Positions 10,266 through 22,328 of a DNA stretch of 64,000 nt are shown piece by piece. The translations under genes and the position numbers were made by a program. Origin of the DNA: Carya illinoinensis. Its lineage: Eukaryota; Streptophyta; Magnoliopsida; Fagales; Juglandaceae. The notes beneath the pieces were generated by a model. That model did not search any database. It was given only the letters and a program-made list of their open reading frames with translations, and was not told the DNA's origin. Every line of letters begins with the position of its first letter. The stretch's first letter is position 1. Where the stretch lies: positions 20,079,501 to 20,143,500 of the forward strand of contig NC_056758.1 in assembly GCF_018687715.1 (NCBI RefSeq). The letters are read 5' to 3'.

Positions 10266-10363
10266 ATGACGGTATGTTTCTTAAACTTAGTCTCAGTAGA
10301 ATCATGTGGCTTGCTTCAAGTTAGTGTTTGATCTTGAAAATTTCGAGGACGAAATTTATTTTT

Positions 10364-10375
10364 AAGGGGGAAGGA
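10364..10375 (+). promoter_or_regulatory. polypurine tract of the Tekay element
   Basis: AAGGGGGAAGGA lies directly before the 3' LTR start at 10376. It is preceded by TTTCGAGGACGAAATTTA, the sequence typical of this lineage before its polypurine tract. It primes plus-strand DNA synthesis. Confidence 0.9.
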
Positions 10376-12473
10376 TGTGATACCCCGTTTTTACATGTAT
10401 TTTCACTGAATGAGTGTTTTAATTTAATTAATATATTAGTTCTTTTATTTTAAATTATTGTATTTTAATTGATTTTATTTTAGTTTGATGTGGTGTTTAA
10501 TTTATTTTAGTTGTTTTATGGTTTTTAAAATTGCTTTCATCGGATCAGTTTTTGGACTCCAGAGGTGAGGATTGGACCTCATTTCTTTTCTCCATCTTTT
10601 CTTTTCTCTTTTTCTTTTTTTCCCTTTTTTTTTTCCTTTCTCTTTTCTTTCTTTCTTCTTTTTTTTTCTTTATTCTTCTTTTTACTCTTCTCTCTCGCGC
10701 ATAGCACACATTCTCTCCAGCTCTCCGTCGCCATCCAGCTCTCCAGCCCAGACCCGCCGCTCGCCGATAACGTGGCCGACACCACCCACCCAGAAAAAAC
10801 CCCCACCGGCCAGTGAACCATCCCACCAAGTTTCAGCCCCATCCGTGCCGCCGTTAACCACCTAGAGCTCATCTAAGCTGTGGCGTTTTTGGCCATTTCC
10901 GGTGCCGTCACTCCACCTCCGGATACCATCCTTTCACTTCATCCCCTACTTCTTGCTGTCCTAACCCATCCATTTTTGGCCCCGATCCGTTGACAGAGTA
11001 GCTCCCATGAGCTCAACTTCGATTTTCTCCTTTTTCGCTTCCACCACCACCCACGGCCAAAACTCACTTCCATTAGCTTCATAAACATCTCTAGGCCATT
11101 CCCTATCAATTTCAAGTCTTGGTTTGTCCCCGTTCGAAAGTTGGGTAATTTACAACCCACGGCCACAATGTAAAATACACTGTTATGTTGCTTTTTCTCC
11201 GCCATTTGCAACGTCGTGATCTTTCGAAAAATATCTTATAGTGCTGTAAGTATTTTCCAAACTCTATTTTAGATTTAAATATATTTTTGCTCTTACAATT
11301 AATTATTTGACCGGTTGGTTGATTCCAGGCTGAGTCTGAGGAGTTCGGGAGTCGGATGGATTGAGGACGGAGTTGCTTGGTTTGTTGATTTTGTGCTTGG
11401 TTGGATGATTTGTATCTTGAGGTGTGCATTGCATGATGCATTCATGTGCATTTTATTTAAATTGAGAAAATTTGATTTTATTTGCGTAAATGAATTTTCA
11501 GGTGCGTGTGTATCACGACCCCAAGCCAGGATGGGGTATTATCTTGGTGGAGCTCCTCTGGTCACTCGGGAGTGGATAATACTGAGTGACATCCCCTGGG
11601 TTGTCGCCGGGCGATGACCGAATAACACGATACGGTAACGCTGTCGTGTCGACTCTGTGGTCCCTAGAGTGGCGGGGACTAGAGGATGGCCTGGTCCAGG
11701 TACGCGCTGGGCTCGAGTACTGGGCATCACTCATTTAGGTGTCACACGTGTAGTCGTTACTTGCGATGTGACATAGGAGCCAAAGTGTGCGGATGATCCT
11801 TAGGGGAGATTTTGGTGCATTTAATAATTGGAACGGGTTTTGGTTACTGGACACGGGCCATTTTCTGGGAAAATGGTGAGGTTATGTTTGAGACTTTGTA
11901 ATCCATTTTCTAGGAAAATGGTGGTTTCTTGTTTTGGGTCATTATCTAGGATAATGGCAAGAACTAGTTTTAAAGGTTACATTTTGGGCCAAAATGGGAT
12001 TTTGGCATGCATGGAAAAATGTGGTTTTATGGGTTATGTGCATTTGCATTCTTTCATGCATATTTTTTGAGTTTAATATGTTTTTATTTAGTGGCATTTG
12101 GATCTTACTTACCTGCGGTACCATTTTGGTACCGTAAATTTTGATGCAGAGATGGAGGAGGAGGAGGAGGCTTAGCCTGAGGAGGCGGCTCCGCTGGAGT
12201 ATTGATTTGGAGTTTTTGCTTTGTAGTTTGGTTTGAAAAAATATTTGTGGCTTGTAATATTTTATTATGTATGTTTTGAACGGGTTTGTATTAAACATAA
12301 AAAAAATTCTGGTACTTAGTTATATGACCTTGTTTATCTGCTACGTGTTTTCTTTTGCACACTTGTTGCATGTATAGACACTTGGCACTTGGCGATAGGG
12401 TGGTGACCCGTGTTGTCATTATCCCAACGTCTCGATTTACCCATGTCCGTACGTGGTATTTGGGGGTGTCACA
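10376..12473 (+). mobile_element. 3' LTR of the Tekay element
   Basis: It begins TGTGATACCCCG and ends GGGGGTGTCACA. It matches the 5' LTR along its whole length with scattered substitutions, many of them C/T and G/A, and small indels. The four inverted repeats are conserved (11858-11996), and the C/T tract is at about 10590-10690. Confidence 0.95.
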
Positions 12474-12488
12474 GAACTTTTGCTATAG

Positions 12489-13217
12489 GATCAACAACGT
12501 CAAGTTTGGACACATGCGCCAGATTGTTTTTCAACTCCTTCTATTGCTATGGATTATTTTGGCACTGGGGGGACTACTCCTCCCTCACAGGTAAGTCAAA
12601 TAGATGCGAATGCTCTGAAGCTACCAAACTTGTCATTTTACTGCCCGCTCCACCTCTTCTAATGGCATATCATTAAAATACATCTAGCCTTGACATAATA
12701 TCATTTATAGGGCTGCTTGAGAGATAGGCTCTAATGGCATATCATTAATTAGTTGTTTAATTTATGGGTCCAGAAATGTCAAAAGATCAATACTAATTTA
12801 TAATATGATGTTTAATACTATGGAAATCCCATGCAAAAAGACTATCTCGTTTGGTAGCTTAATTCTAAGTTTTTTTGGGTAGTAGTAACTTGGATTCATG
12901 AGGTGATATATATTATATATACTAGGATTAATTATATGTAACAATTTTGGGACTGCTATTTTTTTGCCTTTTAATTAAATACCTTTTTTTTTATGCCACT
13001 CAAAATACACACCTCATCAAGTATACACTAGGGATTATTTTAGTATTGGATAGACTGCTCCTCCCTCACAGGTAATGAGAAATACATTATTTTGGTATTA
13101 TTTTCTGTTAAGTGTGTTGCCACTTTTAACAATTTTTTATGCCCTCCTTAGGACACAATTGATCAGGTATACACTACGGAGGCTTTTCATATTGGATCGA
13201 GTGCTCCTATAATGCAG
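12489..13217 (+). pseudogene. three repeated exon-like units, probable 3' part of the FAR1-like relic
   Basis: Three short frames share a pattern and each ends in CAG followed by a splice-donor-like GT. Unit 1 (12489-12590) ends in ...MDYFGTGGTTPPSQ before GTAAGT. Unit 2 (13018-13071) reads QVYTRDYFSIG, a stop, then TAPPSQ before GTAATG. Unit 3 (13164-13217) reads QVYTTEAFHIGSSAPIMQ before GTAGTC. Units 2 and 3 are each exactly 18 codons; unit 1 has 30 codons from its QVWT. Unit 1 is preceded by an acceptor-like TTGCTATAG and unit 3 by CCTTAG. They look like tandemly duplicated exons of the gene interrupted by the Tekay element, but the link to the FAR1 relic is only positional. Confidence 0.45.
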
Positions 13218-13384
13218 GTAGTCTGGACGTGAAATATAGCGAATTTAGTTTTTTCAGATTTTCTTTATATGATAATTGTGACTTTTTGTTCATTTAGGCG
13301 CAATGGAAAGGATTACATCTCTTAGATCAGGATAATGATCTAAGGAATTAATCATAAATGATGCCACTTATGGTGATTGGAAAA

Positions 13385-13560
13385 CCCCGTATATTTTGAG
13401 AGATAACTGGTGTATATATATTATATTTGCTCCTCCCTTATTTTTGGTTGATGGGAAGGGTCCAATGGTATATATTTTAGAAGATAGTTGGTGTATATAT
13501 ATTATTATATTTGGTTCATTTTTTGGGTTAATTAATGAGGGGAGGGTCCAATTGTATATT
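13385..13560 (+). repeat. two-copy ~80-bp repeat
   Basis: A motif with TGGTGTATATATATTAT and an AAGGGTCCAAT/GAGGGTCCAAT ending appears twice about 82 bp apart. Copies are diverged. Neighbouring DNA is AT-rich and shows no gene. Confidence 0.6.
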
Positions 13561-15198
13561 TGCTCCATTTTTTAGGTTCCTTCATATTTTGTAATGAAAC
13601 TACATTTCTATAGTTGATTGAATGAAGGGAGGGGCTACATTATGATATATTTCCTCTATTTGTTTGGATGCCCCCCTTATTGGTGCATTAGGGTTGCTCG
13701 TTATAACATCAAAAGATTGAGTGAAGCAAACTGATTTGTGGGTGATCTCCCATAGAAACTGAAACTGTTCAGAAGCTGCCTATCCTCTTCTTGAATGTAT
13801 TGAATCATAATAGATGGCTTGTTTTTTGCCTTTTATCCAGCGGTTTGTTGGGTTCAAATCTTTTCTAGCTGTGAAGATAACTTGATACCAAGGCAATAAG
13901 GGAATAAAGTTTGGCTGGAAATTGTCCAAGTAGTATTTATTCTTAATGGCTATTTGGCACAAGTAGTATGCTAGGAAGATTTATGACCTTTGAGGAATTT
14001 CTTAGTTGATTTCCTATATCCATAATAGTGAGGACTTTTTGGCTCTTTTAAGTATTTTTATCAATCTCACGTATAATTATCATATAAAATTAATTAATTA
14101 AAAAATGGTTCTTTTTCCTCATACGTTTCCAATACAGTGCATGTTTCTAACTCCCCAACTAGTACCTTTCCAATCTCCTCCTTTGCATCTTAAGTAAAAG
14201 AAATTGTGGCAGGACACGAATGGTGACCATTTCAAGGAGTCCACTTAACAAGTACTAGACTTTTTTTGCCTCAACAACATCGAGTTCTTAATTTTTTTTC
14301 AAACCATCACGGTGTCATCCCTATATGTTCAGAGAATTGGAAGGGGGAAATGGAAAGAAATTGGAAAGGTGTCGTCCCAAATTTCTGGTCGGCATTACAT
14401 CACCCTGCATCCATTCCAATTCATCAGAAGATTCACCAAAGAAATGTTCAACATGAGTCACATGGAGATCCCCAACAGAAAATTGGCTCATCAGGGGAAT
14501 CAGTCCGTGCTCAAGCCCTGAGGATGTCATTAGCATTATCTATCAATGCAACATCAACCACTGTATATATTCACTGGGGACAAGAAAATACAATGACAAA
14601 GAATGTCTGCTTTCTTGAAGAGGAGGAATTTCCATGGTGATCCCACTAAGAACACCTACAACAAATTAGAAAAAAAAAATAATAACACCACACCAGTCAA
14701 GAGATCTTTGATAATGGAAAGATACAAATTTGTCTTGCATCTTGTAAGTTACACTTCAAGATTCTCATAAAACCAAATTAGCACATACTTTTTCAAAATT
14801 AAAATATAGGCAGGATCATAAGTGGATTCGTCAAACCGAAACACTAGAAATAAATGCATTATGAAAGAAACTCACCAGCCCATAAGACAGTTGCCTTGGC
14901 ACCTTCTACACAATTTTCTCTTGCTACATCTCTGCATTTTATTTTCGGATGATGGTCAGGGTTCCCCATTATTCCAGCTGATGTTTATCATTCTGTTTAA
15001 ATTAAAAAAAGAAAAGGAAAAAAGACATGATAAGAATGCATGTATTCTCTTATACATGATATTGAAGAAGAATGTAAATCAACTATAGTCTGAACAAAAT
15101 ATAGAATATGTGCCCAAAAAATAGCTTATATACATGAAATATAAAATGCAATAATGCGCATATGGATTTATTGAGCAAAAACATCCGATAAAAAAATC
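13561..15198. other. AT-rich DNA without a recognisable gene
   Basis: A 124-codon frame at 14266-14640 (+) has no family features and begins in low-complexity sequence. A 71-codon frame on the other strand (14321-14536) is equally unassigned. The region ends at the TSD of the LTR-B copy starting at 15204. Confidence 0.4.
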
Positions 15199-15784
15199 AT
15201 CCATGCGACGCTCCTAGATTTCATTTGGGATCGGACGGACATTCGAAGAGTCGGGACATGTAACACAAGGTTAATTGCCCCCGTTTATGACATATAAGAT
15301 GTAATGTTACTAACATGCATCTAGCATTATGTAATATTCGCAGCGGACTTTTTTTTTAGCAACACTATACACCAAACTTATAATATCCCAAATAGTTAAA
15401 TTATAATCCAAGCATACATAACAAAATAAGCATCCATGATTTCAATACGAGTCTCAGAAGATTGTAATCTAAAAAACAAGGGAGGCTAGACTCTATATTT
15501 ACCTTACCAAAATACACTATTGAGAAAATTCGTTGAGTAACTCGTGTAACTCCACTAATGAGGCTAGAATAATGTCTAAAAACAAACTATGGAAGTTGTA
15601 AGCACTGTGTCTTGTTTACGGTGTCTAGTCAACCTCCTTCAATCTACCAATGTCCGCTTCCTGCTCTGATCTTGACACATCGCCTACCATTCGGGGGGGA
15701 ATGGTAGTTGGAACTATTATAGTGAGATTTGGTTACAAATCTCAGTAAGTTAACAAGAAACTTTCACATAGGTTAATGATGTAT

Positions 15785-16315
15785 GCATGGTAGTAAAAGT
15801 ATGAATATATAATTAAAGTCGTAAGTAAGTATAGCATAACTTGACATATAGCATGGCATAACTGACATAACCTGAATTGAAACGTAAACTGAACTTGACT
15901 TGAGATGACATAAACTTGAACTTAAAATATAACATGGGCTAGCAACATAACATGAATGTGAACTTGAAACATAACATGGACTTGAATCATAGCATGAATT
16001 TGAACATACATAACATAAACATGAACTTGAATTTAACATAAACCTGAGCATAACATGACATAAACGTGAACTTTAGACATAATGTAAACATGAACATAAC
16101 ATAACATGTAAGTGAACTTGAACATAACATGTAAGTGAATATAACATGACATGAACGTGAACTTGAAACATAACGCAAACATGAACATAACATAACCTGA
16201 ATGTAAGCTTGAACATAACATAAACGTGAACATAACATGATATGAACAAGAACTTGAAACTTAACGTGAACATGAACATAACATGTACGTGGATATAACA
16301 TAACATGAACTTGAT
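15785..16315. repeat. degenerate tandem array inside LTR-B copy 1
   Basis: Short units of the type AACATAACATGAACTTGAA repeat irregularly. The same array occurs reversed at about 35620-36010 in LTR-B copy 2. Frames rich in Cys, Tyr and Val read through it and are not genes. Confidence 0.75.
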
Positions 16316-16328
16316 CTGTAACTTATTC

Positions 16329-16552
16329 TTATCTCATGGGTTCACCATGATTGCTTATTTTTATCTCATGGGGTCACCATGAAAGTGTATTCTTATCTCA
16401 TGGGGTTACCATGATTGGTTATTTTTATCTCATGGGTTTTCCATGATTATTTATTCTTATCTCATAGGGTCACAATGATTACTTATTCTTATCTCATGGG
16501 TTTGCCATGATTGTTTATTCTTATCTCATGGGGTCACAATGATTGCTTATTC
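16329..16552. repeat. 32-bp tandem repeat, seven units, inside LTR-B copy 1
   Basis: TTATCTCATG starts at 16329, 16361, 16393, 16425, 16457, 16489 and 16521, exactly every 32 bp. Most units contain a small inverted repeat, CATGG-(5 nt)-CCATG. There are no unique spacers, so this is a plain tandem repeat. Confidence 0.9.
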
Positions 16553-16699
16553 TTTTCTTCTTGACATGAACTTGAAATCTTGTTCAATAACTTAATTAAT
16601 AAGGTGACCATATATATGGGTGCTACATGAGTCCCCTTGAGCCATGTGTCTCTACCTATTACCATATCACAATACAAGTATCTACACTAGCTATGAGTG

Positions 16700-16862
16700 C
16701 GTTAATATGTACTCCACAATTGTTGTGGCTCCACGTATTCTACGTGTCACAATTGCTGTGTCTCACGTAGTGTATGCTCCACAGTTGTTGTGGCCCGATA
16801 CTTCATACTCCATAGTTGTTGTGGCCCCATAAATTGTTTGTGCCACACTTGCTGTGAACACA
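16700..16862. repeat. CCACA/TGTGG-type repeats inside LTR-B copy 1
   Basis: Units with CCACAATTGTTGTGG-like palindromes followed by ...CCCC or ...CACGTA recur. The corresponding block in copy 3 (43894-44120) has a regular 57-bp period. Confidence 0.65.
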
Positions 16863-16869
16863 CGTAAAA

Positions 16870-18863
16870 TGTGACGCCCCCAAATCCCCACACACGGACA
16901 CGGGGAAATCGAGACGTTCGGATGGCGACAACCCGGGTCACCATCCTATCGACGAGTGCCAAGTATGTGCAAAAGCAACATATGTGCACGAAGAAACACG
17001 CAGCGGATAACGAAAGTCATATAACTAAGTACCAGAATTTTCTTAATATAATACAAGCTGTTTAAAAACATACATAATTAAATATTACAAAAAAACACAA
17101 ATATAGTTTTAAACCAAACTATAAAGCATAACTTCGACTCAAAACTCCGGCAGAGCCGCATCCTCGGGCTCAGCCTCCTCCTCCTCCTTGAATCCTGCAC
17201 CAAAATCTACGGAACCAAAAATGGTACCGCAGGTAAGTAAAATCCAAACACCACCAGATAAAAGCATATAGAACTCAAACAATATACATGAAGTGATGCC
17301 AATGCGCAAACCCATAAAAACATATTTTTCCACGCACGCCAAAAGTCACATTTGGCCCATATCCATCTTAAACCATTATCTAGTTTATCCGTATGCACCA
17401 TGACCTCCCCTAGGGGTCATCCGCACACCCTGGCTCCAGTGCCACACCGCAGAGTACCACCACGCATGTGACCCTAACGAGCGATGTCCAGTTCCGCGCC
17501 CCGCGCGTTCGTAGCCAAGCATCCTCTAGCCCTCGCCAGCGAAGGGCCACAGAGTCGATGAGTAGAGTGATGCTCGGTTCCGCGCCCGACGCGTTCGTAG
17601 CCAAGCATCCCCTAGCCCTGGCTCCCGTCGTCGCCTAGCGACAACCCAGGGGACATCACTCAGTTTATTCCGCTCCCGAGTGACCAGAGGAGCTCCACCG
17701 AGATAATACCCCATCTCGGCTTGGGGTCGTGATACACACGCACCCGTAAGTCCACTTACACCAATAAACAAACTTTTCTCAATTAAACAAAAATACACGT
17801 GCATGCACCATGTAAATGCTATATCAAAGCACAAAAATAATCAACCAACATATATCAATAAACAAGCAACTCCATCCTCCATCCATCCGACCCCCGAACT
17901 CCTCGGACTCAGTCTGGAATCAACCAACCAGCAGATAAAATTATTGAATGAGCAATATATATTTAAATCTGAAAATAGGGTTTGGAAAATACTTACCGCG
18001 CTATATGGTATTTTTAGAAAACTTGCGGCGTTGCAAACGGCGGAGAAAAAGTAACATAACAGTGAAAATTCACTGTGGCCGTGGGTTGTAAAATACCCAC
18101 TTTTGAACGGGGACAAACCAAGGCTTGGGATTGATAGAGAATAGTCTAGGGATGATTATGAAGCTATTGGAAGTGGTGGTTGGCTGGATTTCCCAAAATG
18201 GAAAGCTAGCTCATGGGAGCTGTTCTGGTGGCTATTAGGGGCCGAAAATGGGTGGGTTAGGATGGCAAGGGACCGGTGATGAAGTAGTGAAGAGGTGGTG
18301 GCCGGAGGTGGAGCGATGGCGGTGGATCGGGGCAAAATCCGTGGGGCTTCTTGAGCGTTTTCCGGCCAAACGGCTGGCCGGATGGGGCTGAGATTCGGTG
18401 GGGTCGTGCGCCGGAGGGAGAGGCTTCGACCGGTGGGGGTGGTGTGCCGCACGGCGGCCGGACGGTGGTGCGTCGAGGGGCTGAGCTGGGTTACGGCGTG
18501 GGAGAGGAGAGAGAGAGAGATGGAACGCACGGGAGAGGAAGGAAGAAGAAAAAGAAAAGAAAGAAAAAAAAAAGAAAGAAGAAAAAGAAAGAAGAAAAAA
18601 AAGAAAAGAGAAAAAAGGAAAAAAGGAAAAAGGGAAAAAGAGATGTAGGAAAGAAATGAGGTCCAATCCTCACTCCGGGAAAACAAAACAAATCCGCCGA
18701 AACGAGATTAAAAACCGTAAAATGACTAAAATAAATTAAACACCACCTCAAATAAATTAAAAACAAATTTTAAAACGCAATAAATTAAAATAAATAAACT
18801 AATATATTAATTAAAATAAAAACAACCCTTCAGTGAAAATACACGCAAAAGCGGGTCATCACA
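16870..18863 (-). mobile_element. Tekay solo LTR nested in LTR-B copy 1
   Basis: It is the reverse complement of the Tekay LTR: it starts TGTGACGCCCCC and ends GGGTCATCACA, 1994 bp. The TSD TAAAA is at 16865-16869 and 18864-18868. The A/G-rich tract (about 18540-18655) is the complement of the C/T tract in the other LTRs. There is no internal sequence, so it is the product of LTR-LTR recombination. Frames rich in Lys/Arg or Phe across this tract are artefacts. Confidence 0.93.
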
Positions 18864-20008
18864 TAAAATAAAATATGGCTCCATCGGCATTAATGCCTGA
18901 CATGCTCTGGTGACTAGCTAGTTAGGCCCAATTCGCAACCTGTTGACTGTACTTCGTCAACCTAGGGAATTTCACATCTATTTAGATACTCTAGCATGAA
19001 CAAAGGAGTTCCACTAGGATATTATCCTGTCCTACCATTTTACCCTCTACATGTGGGAAAATGACCATTTTACCTTTAACTTAAGGATTTCACATGCTAA
19101 TTCGAAAAATTTTTAAAATTTACTTTGTCCAACATTTACGTTACGAATGTAAATTTTGTCCTAAACTCAAATATCAATTCTGAAAAATTTAAAACAAATC
19201 ACAACTATGGAAAACACACTATGGCCAAAACATCCACAGGCCATTTCTCTTGATTTTTGTTGCAATCCTTCCAACTTCAAAACTCACGCCTAAAGCAAAA
19301 TTTTGCAGCAAAGATCTTCTTATCCTAAGTTTAAAATCATACTTAAAACATTCATTTAGAAAAATCTAATAATCAACACCAAACTTTTTTGTAAAAAAAT
19401 CCAAACACTTTAATCACAAGCTTTGACCCTAAATCAAAACATCTCCGAGAATTCCAAAAAATCAAATCTTACTTCTAACATATTCATAACATCATCCTAA
19501 GATCAACCATTCTTTAAATCATGAAACTAAAGTCACTAAAATCACAAAATAACACTTGGAGTTTTTTGGTTATACACTTAGTCCAAAAACAGAAACTTTT
19601 TTCTCAACTAGCTTTGATAAATCTCTTGATCAATGGCTTAAGGAGGTGAGATCTTTGAAATAAAGCATCACATGGTTTAAAAATGTGTCCTAAAGAGTAT
19701 TCAACCATCAAACTTAAAATCACATGGCTAAAAATCAATAAAACATGGATCTAATCCAAAAAAAATCAAATCTTAGGCCTAACCAAAATCCTCTTACATA
19801 GTAAAATCATATCTTTGAAACTAATACTAAATATCTTCAAAATAACATCCTAACATGAAAATAAGACACTTAGGATTATCATATAAAAATATAAAAGCCT
19901 TTAAAATAAGATCAAACCACGAAATATTCAAATTTTCTCCAAACAAAAACTGTTTTTCCACTTCTAGTTTTCAAGTTTCTAGATCTAAAAAAATCTATCA
20001 TAAAAAAC

Positions 20009-22328
20009 TGACTCAATTTCGAATGTGCTTCCAAGTGTAGAAGTGTCAAGTTGTATCAAGGATAAGTCCAGGATCGTATTCCACAGGGACAATGGGTTAT
20101 CAAAGCGTATAAGAGATTTGTGAGTAACAAATGAATCAAGTATGAGAGATGAAAATAAAATTCAAATGCAATGCAAAAAGATAATCGAAGTTGAAATTAG
20201 AGTTTCTAAAAAAGGCAATTTAACAAACACTTGGGTTGGGTGTGAGATTCTCTTTATTTTGGATTCTAGATAATTTTCTCGATTAACAACCCAATCAAGG
20301 TATTGATAATCGGAAGATAAAAAGGTTAAGCTCAAGTTTTTGCAATATTTTCCTAAGGGATTTTCTATTTTACTAGCCGAACACACATTAACAAACAAAC
20401 GAGAGAAGCCTTGATAATTTTCAAGCTTTTGTTGTGCCTTACGTCAACAACAAAACAAGAGGAAGAGCTTCAATCTATTTTCAATTTAAATCCGACTAGT
20501 AACATAGTGAAATCAATAATTATCAACAAAATATTGCATCGATCTAGAATCCAAAATAAATTAAATCTCATTCCACAACCTAAGTTTCTAAAATTAGCTA
20601 CACATGGTAACTCTAACAACAAAAATTAAGCTAAGTTGAACCATGCTAAAATTTAAGAGAAAAATACCCAAAATAAAAATAAACACTAAGCTGAAAAGTA
20701 AAAATGCCCAATGAATTTGCAAGACCTATAAGCGGGAACGACTAAGAACTAAGAAGCAAAAATTGGGAAAACGAAAAAGAAAAAAAACTAAAAACAAGAG
20801 AGAGAGCTCCCAGGTCCCGTCGGAACAAAACTAAGAAGAAAGAAATAAAAATAAAAATCTGACCGACTAAAACTCCAACTTCCGAATGTAAACGTAAAAC
20901 GTAAAGCAGAAAAAAAAAAAGAAGTAAAATCACACCAGCCGACCAAGGTAACCAAGGACTACCCTGCTGCTTAGGTATGAACCAAAAGAATTAAAATGCT
21001 AAAAAAAAACTGCTGAAAGATCAATCTGTATTAGGAAAGAAAAGCCAAAGAAAATAAAATGAAATCTCTACTTCTAGCGTCCAAAACAGAAAGCAAGAAT
21101 GAAAACTAATCTGTAAAGCAAAACCAGCCGGCTGCTGTCTTGCCACCTACTGCTTCCAAACGAAGACAACTCTAGTAAGACAAGCAAGCCGTCTGCTACT
21201 AACGGAAGAGAAAGAAAATGTTCTGCTGTGGCCGAATCTGCCTTTCCAGCTACACGAAAACAAGAATGAAAACTAAAAAGCCAAAAGCCAGCCGGCTGGT
21301 GTAAAACCGAAAAGTAAAGAAAATAAAAACTCAAAGCCCCCCTCCTCTGCTGCCTCTCTCAACGAGAAAAAGAAAAGAAAATACTCCCCAGCTACTGCTG
21401 CTGCCAAACCGAAAAAAAGAAAGATAAATGAAAGTAAAAGTCAAGAAAAACAGCTGCTCAAGTCTTGCCTCCTGCTGCTGCCAAACCGAAAACTCCATCT
21501 GATTTCTTGCTGTCCTGATCAACGTGATTTGCTCCAGCATGCAAAGTGTGAGCTGTCATTGACCTTCCATGTGCAGAAGCAAGAAAAGCTTGCCTTCCAG
21601 CAACATGTTTTCTGCATTGGTGTGCTGTCCATGTGAGTTTGGTCTGTATGTTTGCATTTTTCTGCATGTCTGCATGTGTTGGTCTGCTGTAACGTGCTGT
21701 CCATGTGGGTTTGGTCTGCTGCATGATTGCATTTTCTGCATGTGTGCATGTGTTCCTGCATGCGTGAATGGTGTGGGTGCTGTCATGCGTGAGTTGCTGT
21801 CCGAATGAGGCTGCATGTGTGCTGTCCACTGCATGTCTGCATGTGTGCTGTCCATGTGGTCTTCTTTCTTTTGCTGTAGTGGCTGCTGTCTGAGTACTTT
21901 CTGTTCTACATGTGTGAGTGTGTTGCAACGTGTGTGAGTGTCTTTGCTACATGAAGATTTTTCTGCAAGTGCTGTGAGTCCACTGCATATGTGTATGTTG
22001 CATGTGTGAGTCCGAGTGAGTTTGTTTGCTGTCCATGTAATGCTGCTTGTGTGAGTGTTCCTACTCCACTCATAATCAATTCTTTTATTTCTTTATAAGT
22101 CCCACTCTTTCTTTCCTCCCATAAATGCCCTACAATATATAAATGAAATGATGTTATAGTTTAAGTATTTCAAGGGCAAATATGAGACTTTGATGTGCAA
22201 AAATATTGACATCAATTAATTTGAAATTCAATATTAGAATTTGATGCATAATCAAGTGTTCAATCCTTATTTGATAAAATAAATCACTCATTTAAACAAC
22301 TTAATTATGCAATTCTAACCCTTTATCA
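20009..22328 (-). mobile_element. LTR-E solo LTR (Athila/Tat-like) nested in LTR-B copy 1
   Basis: On the plus strand it runs TGACTCAATTTCG...CCCTTTATCA, 2320 bp, flanked by the TSD AAAAC (20004-20008 and 22329-22333). Read on the minus strand it starts TGATAAAGGGTTAG and ends near a CCCTGTGGAATACGATCC block, resembling the closing part of Athila/Tat LTRs. The start matches 31482 in the second copy, while the middle differs. A block of GCATGTGTGCTGTCCATG-like repeats lies at about 21600-22050. I see no coding domain. Confidence 0.83.
21600..22050. repeat. degenerate TGCATGTGTG/GCTGTCC repeats inside LTR-E copy 1
   Basis: Motifs such as CTGCATGTGTG, TGCTGTCCATGTG and GTGTGAGTG recur many times in ~450 bp. 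They are absent from the second LTR-E copy, so they expanded or arose in this one. They yield spurious Cys- or His/Thr-rich frames. Confidence 0.7.

Larger units (their letters stand above)
3371..12473 (+). mobile_element. full-length Ty3/gypsy retrotransposon, Tekay-type chromovirus
   Basis: The element is 9.1 kb and flanked by the 5-bp TSD GAACT (3366-3370 and 12474-12478). The LTRs are about 2.1 kb with TGTGAT...TCACA ends. Internal order is tRNA-iMet primer site, gag with zinc knuckle, protease, reverse transcriptase, RNase H, integrase, C-terminal chromodomain and polypurine tract. Gene order and the chromodomain ending (SWERVADMREQYPYLF) place it in the Tekay/Del lineage, which usually targets heterochromatin. 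It is inserted in the FAR1-like relic. In-frame stops, an active-site change in reverse transcriptase and visible LTR-LTR differences show it is an old, dead copy. Confidence 0.95.

Noticed and set aside
14266..14640. 124-codon frame as a host gene
   Set aside because: No recognisable domain, low-complexity start, no support for splicing; left as unassigned DNA.
15773..16306. Cys/Tyr/Val-rich minus-strand frames
   Set aside because: They come from an AACATAACATGAAC-type array in LTR-B.
16329..16552. CRISPR-like regular array
   Set aside because: The repeats abut with no unique spacers, lie in a plant LTR, and there is no cas gene.
21458..21928. His/Thr-rich minus-strand frame of 156 codons
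   Set aside because: It reads GCATGTGTGCTGTCC-type repeats inside LTR-E; three phases give similar low-complexity proteins.
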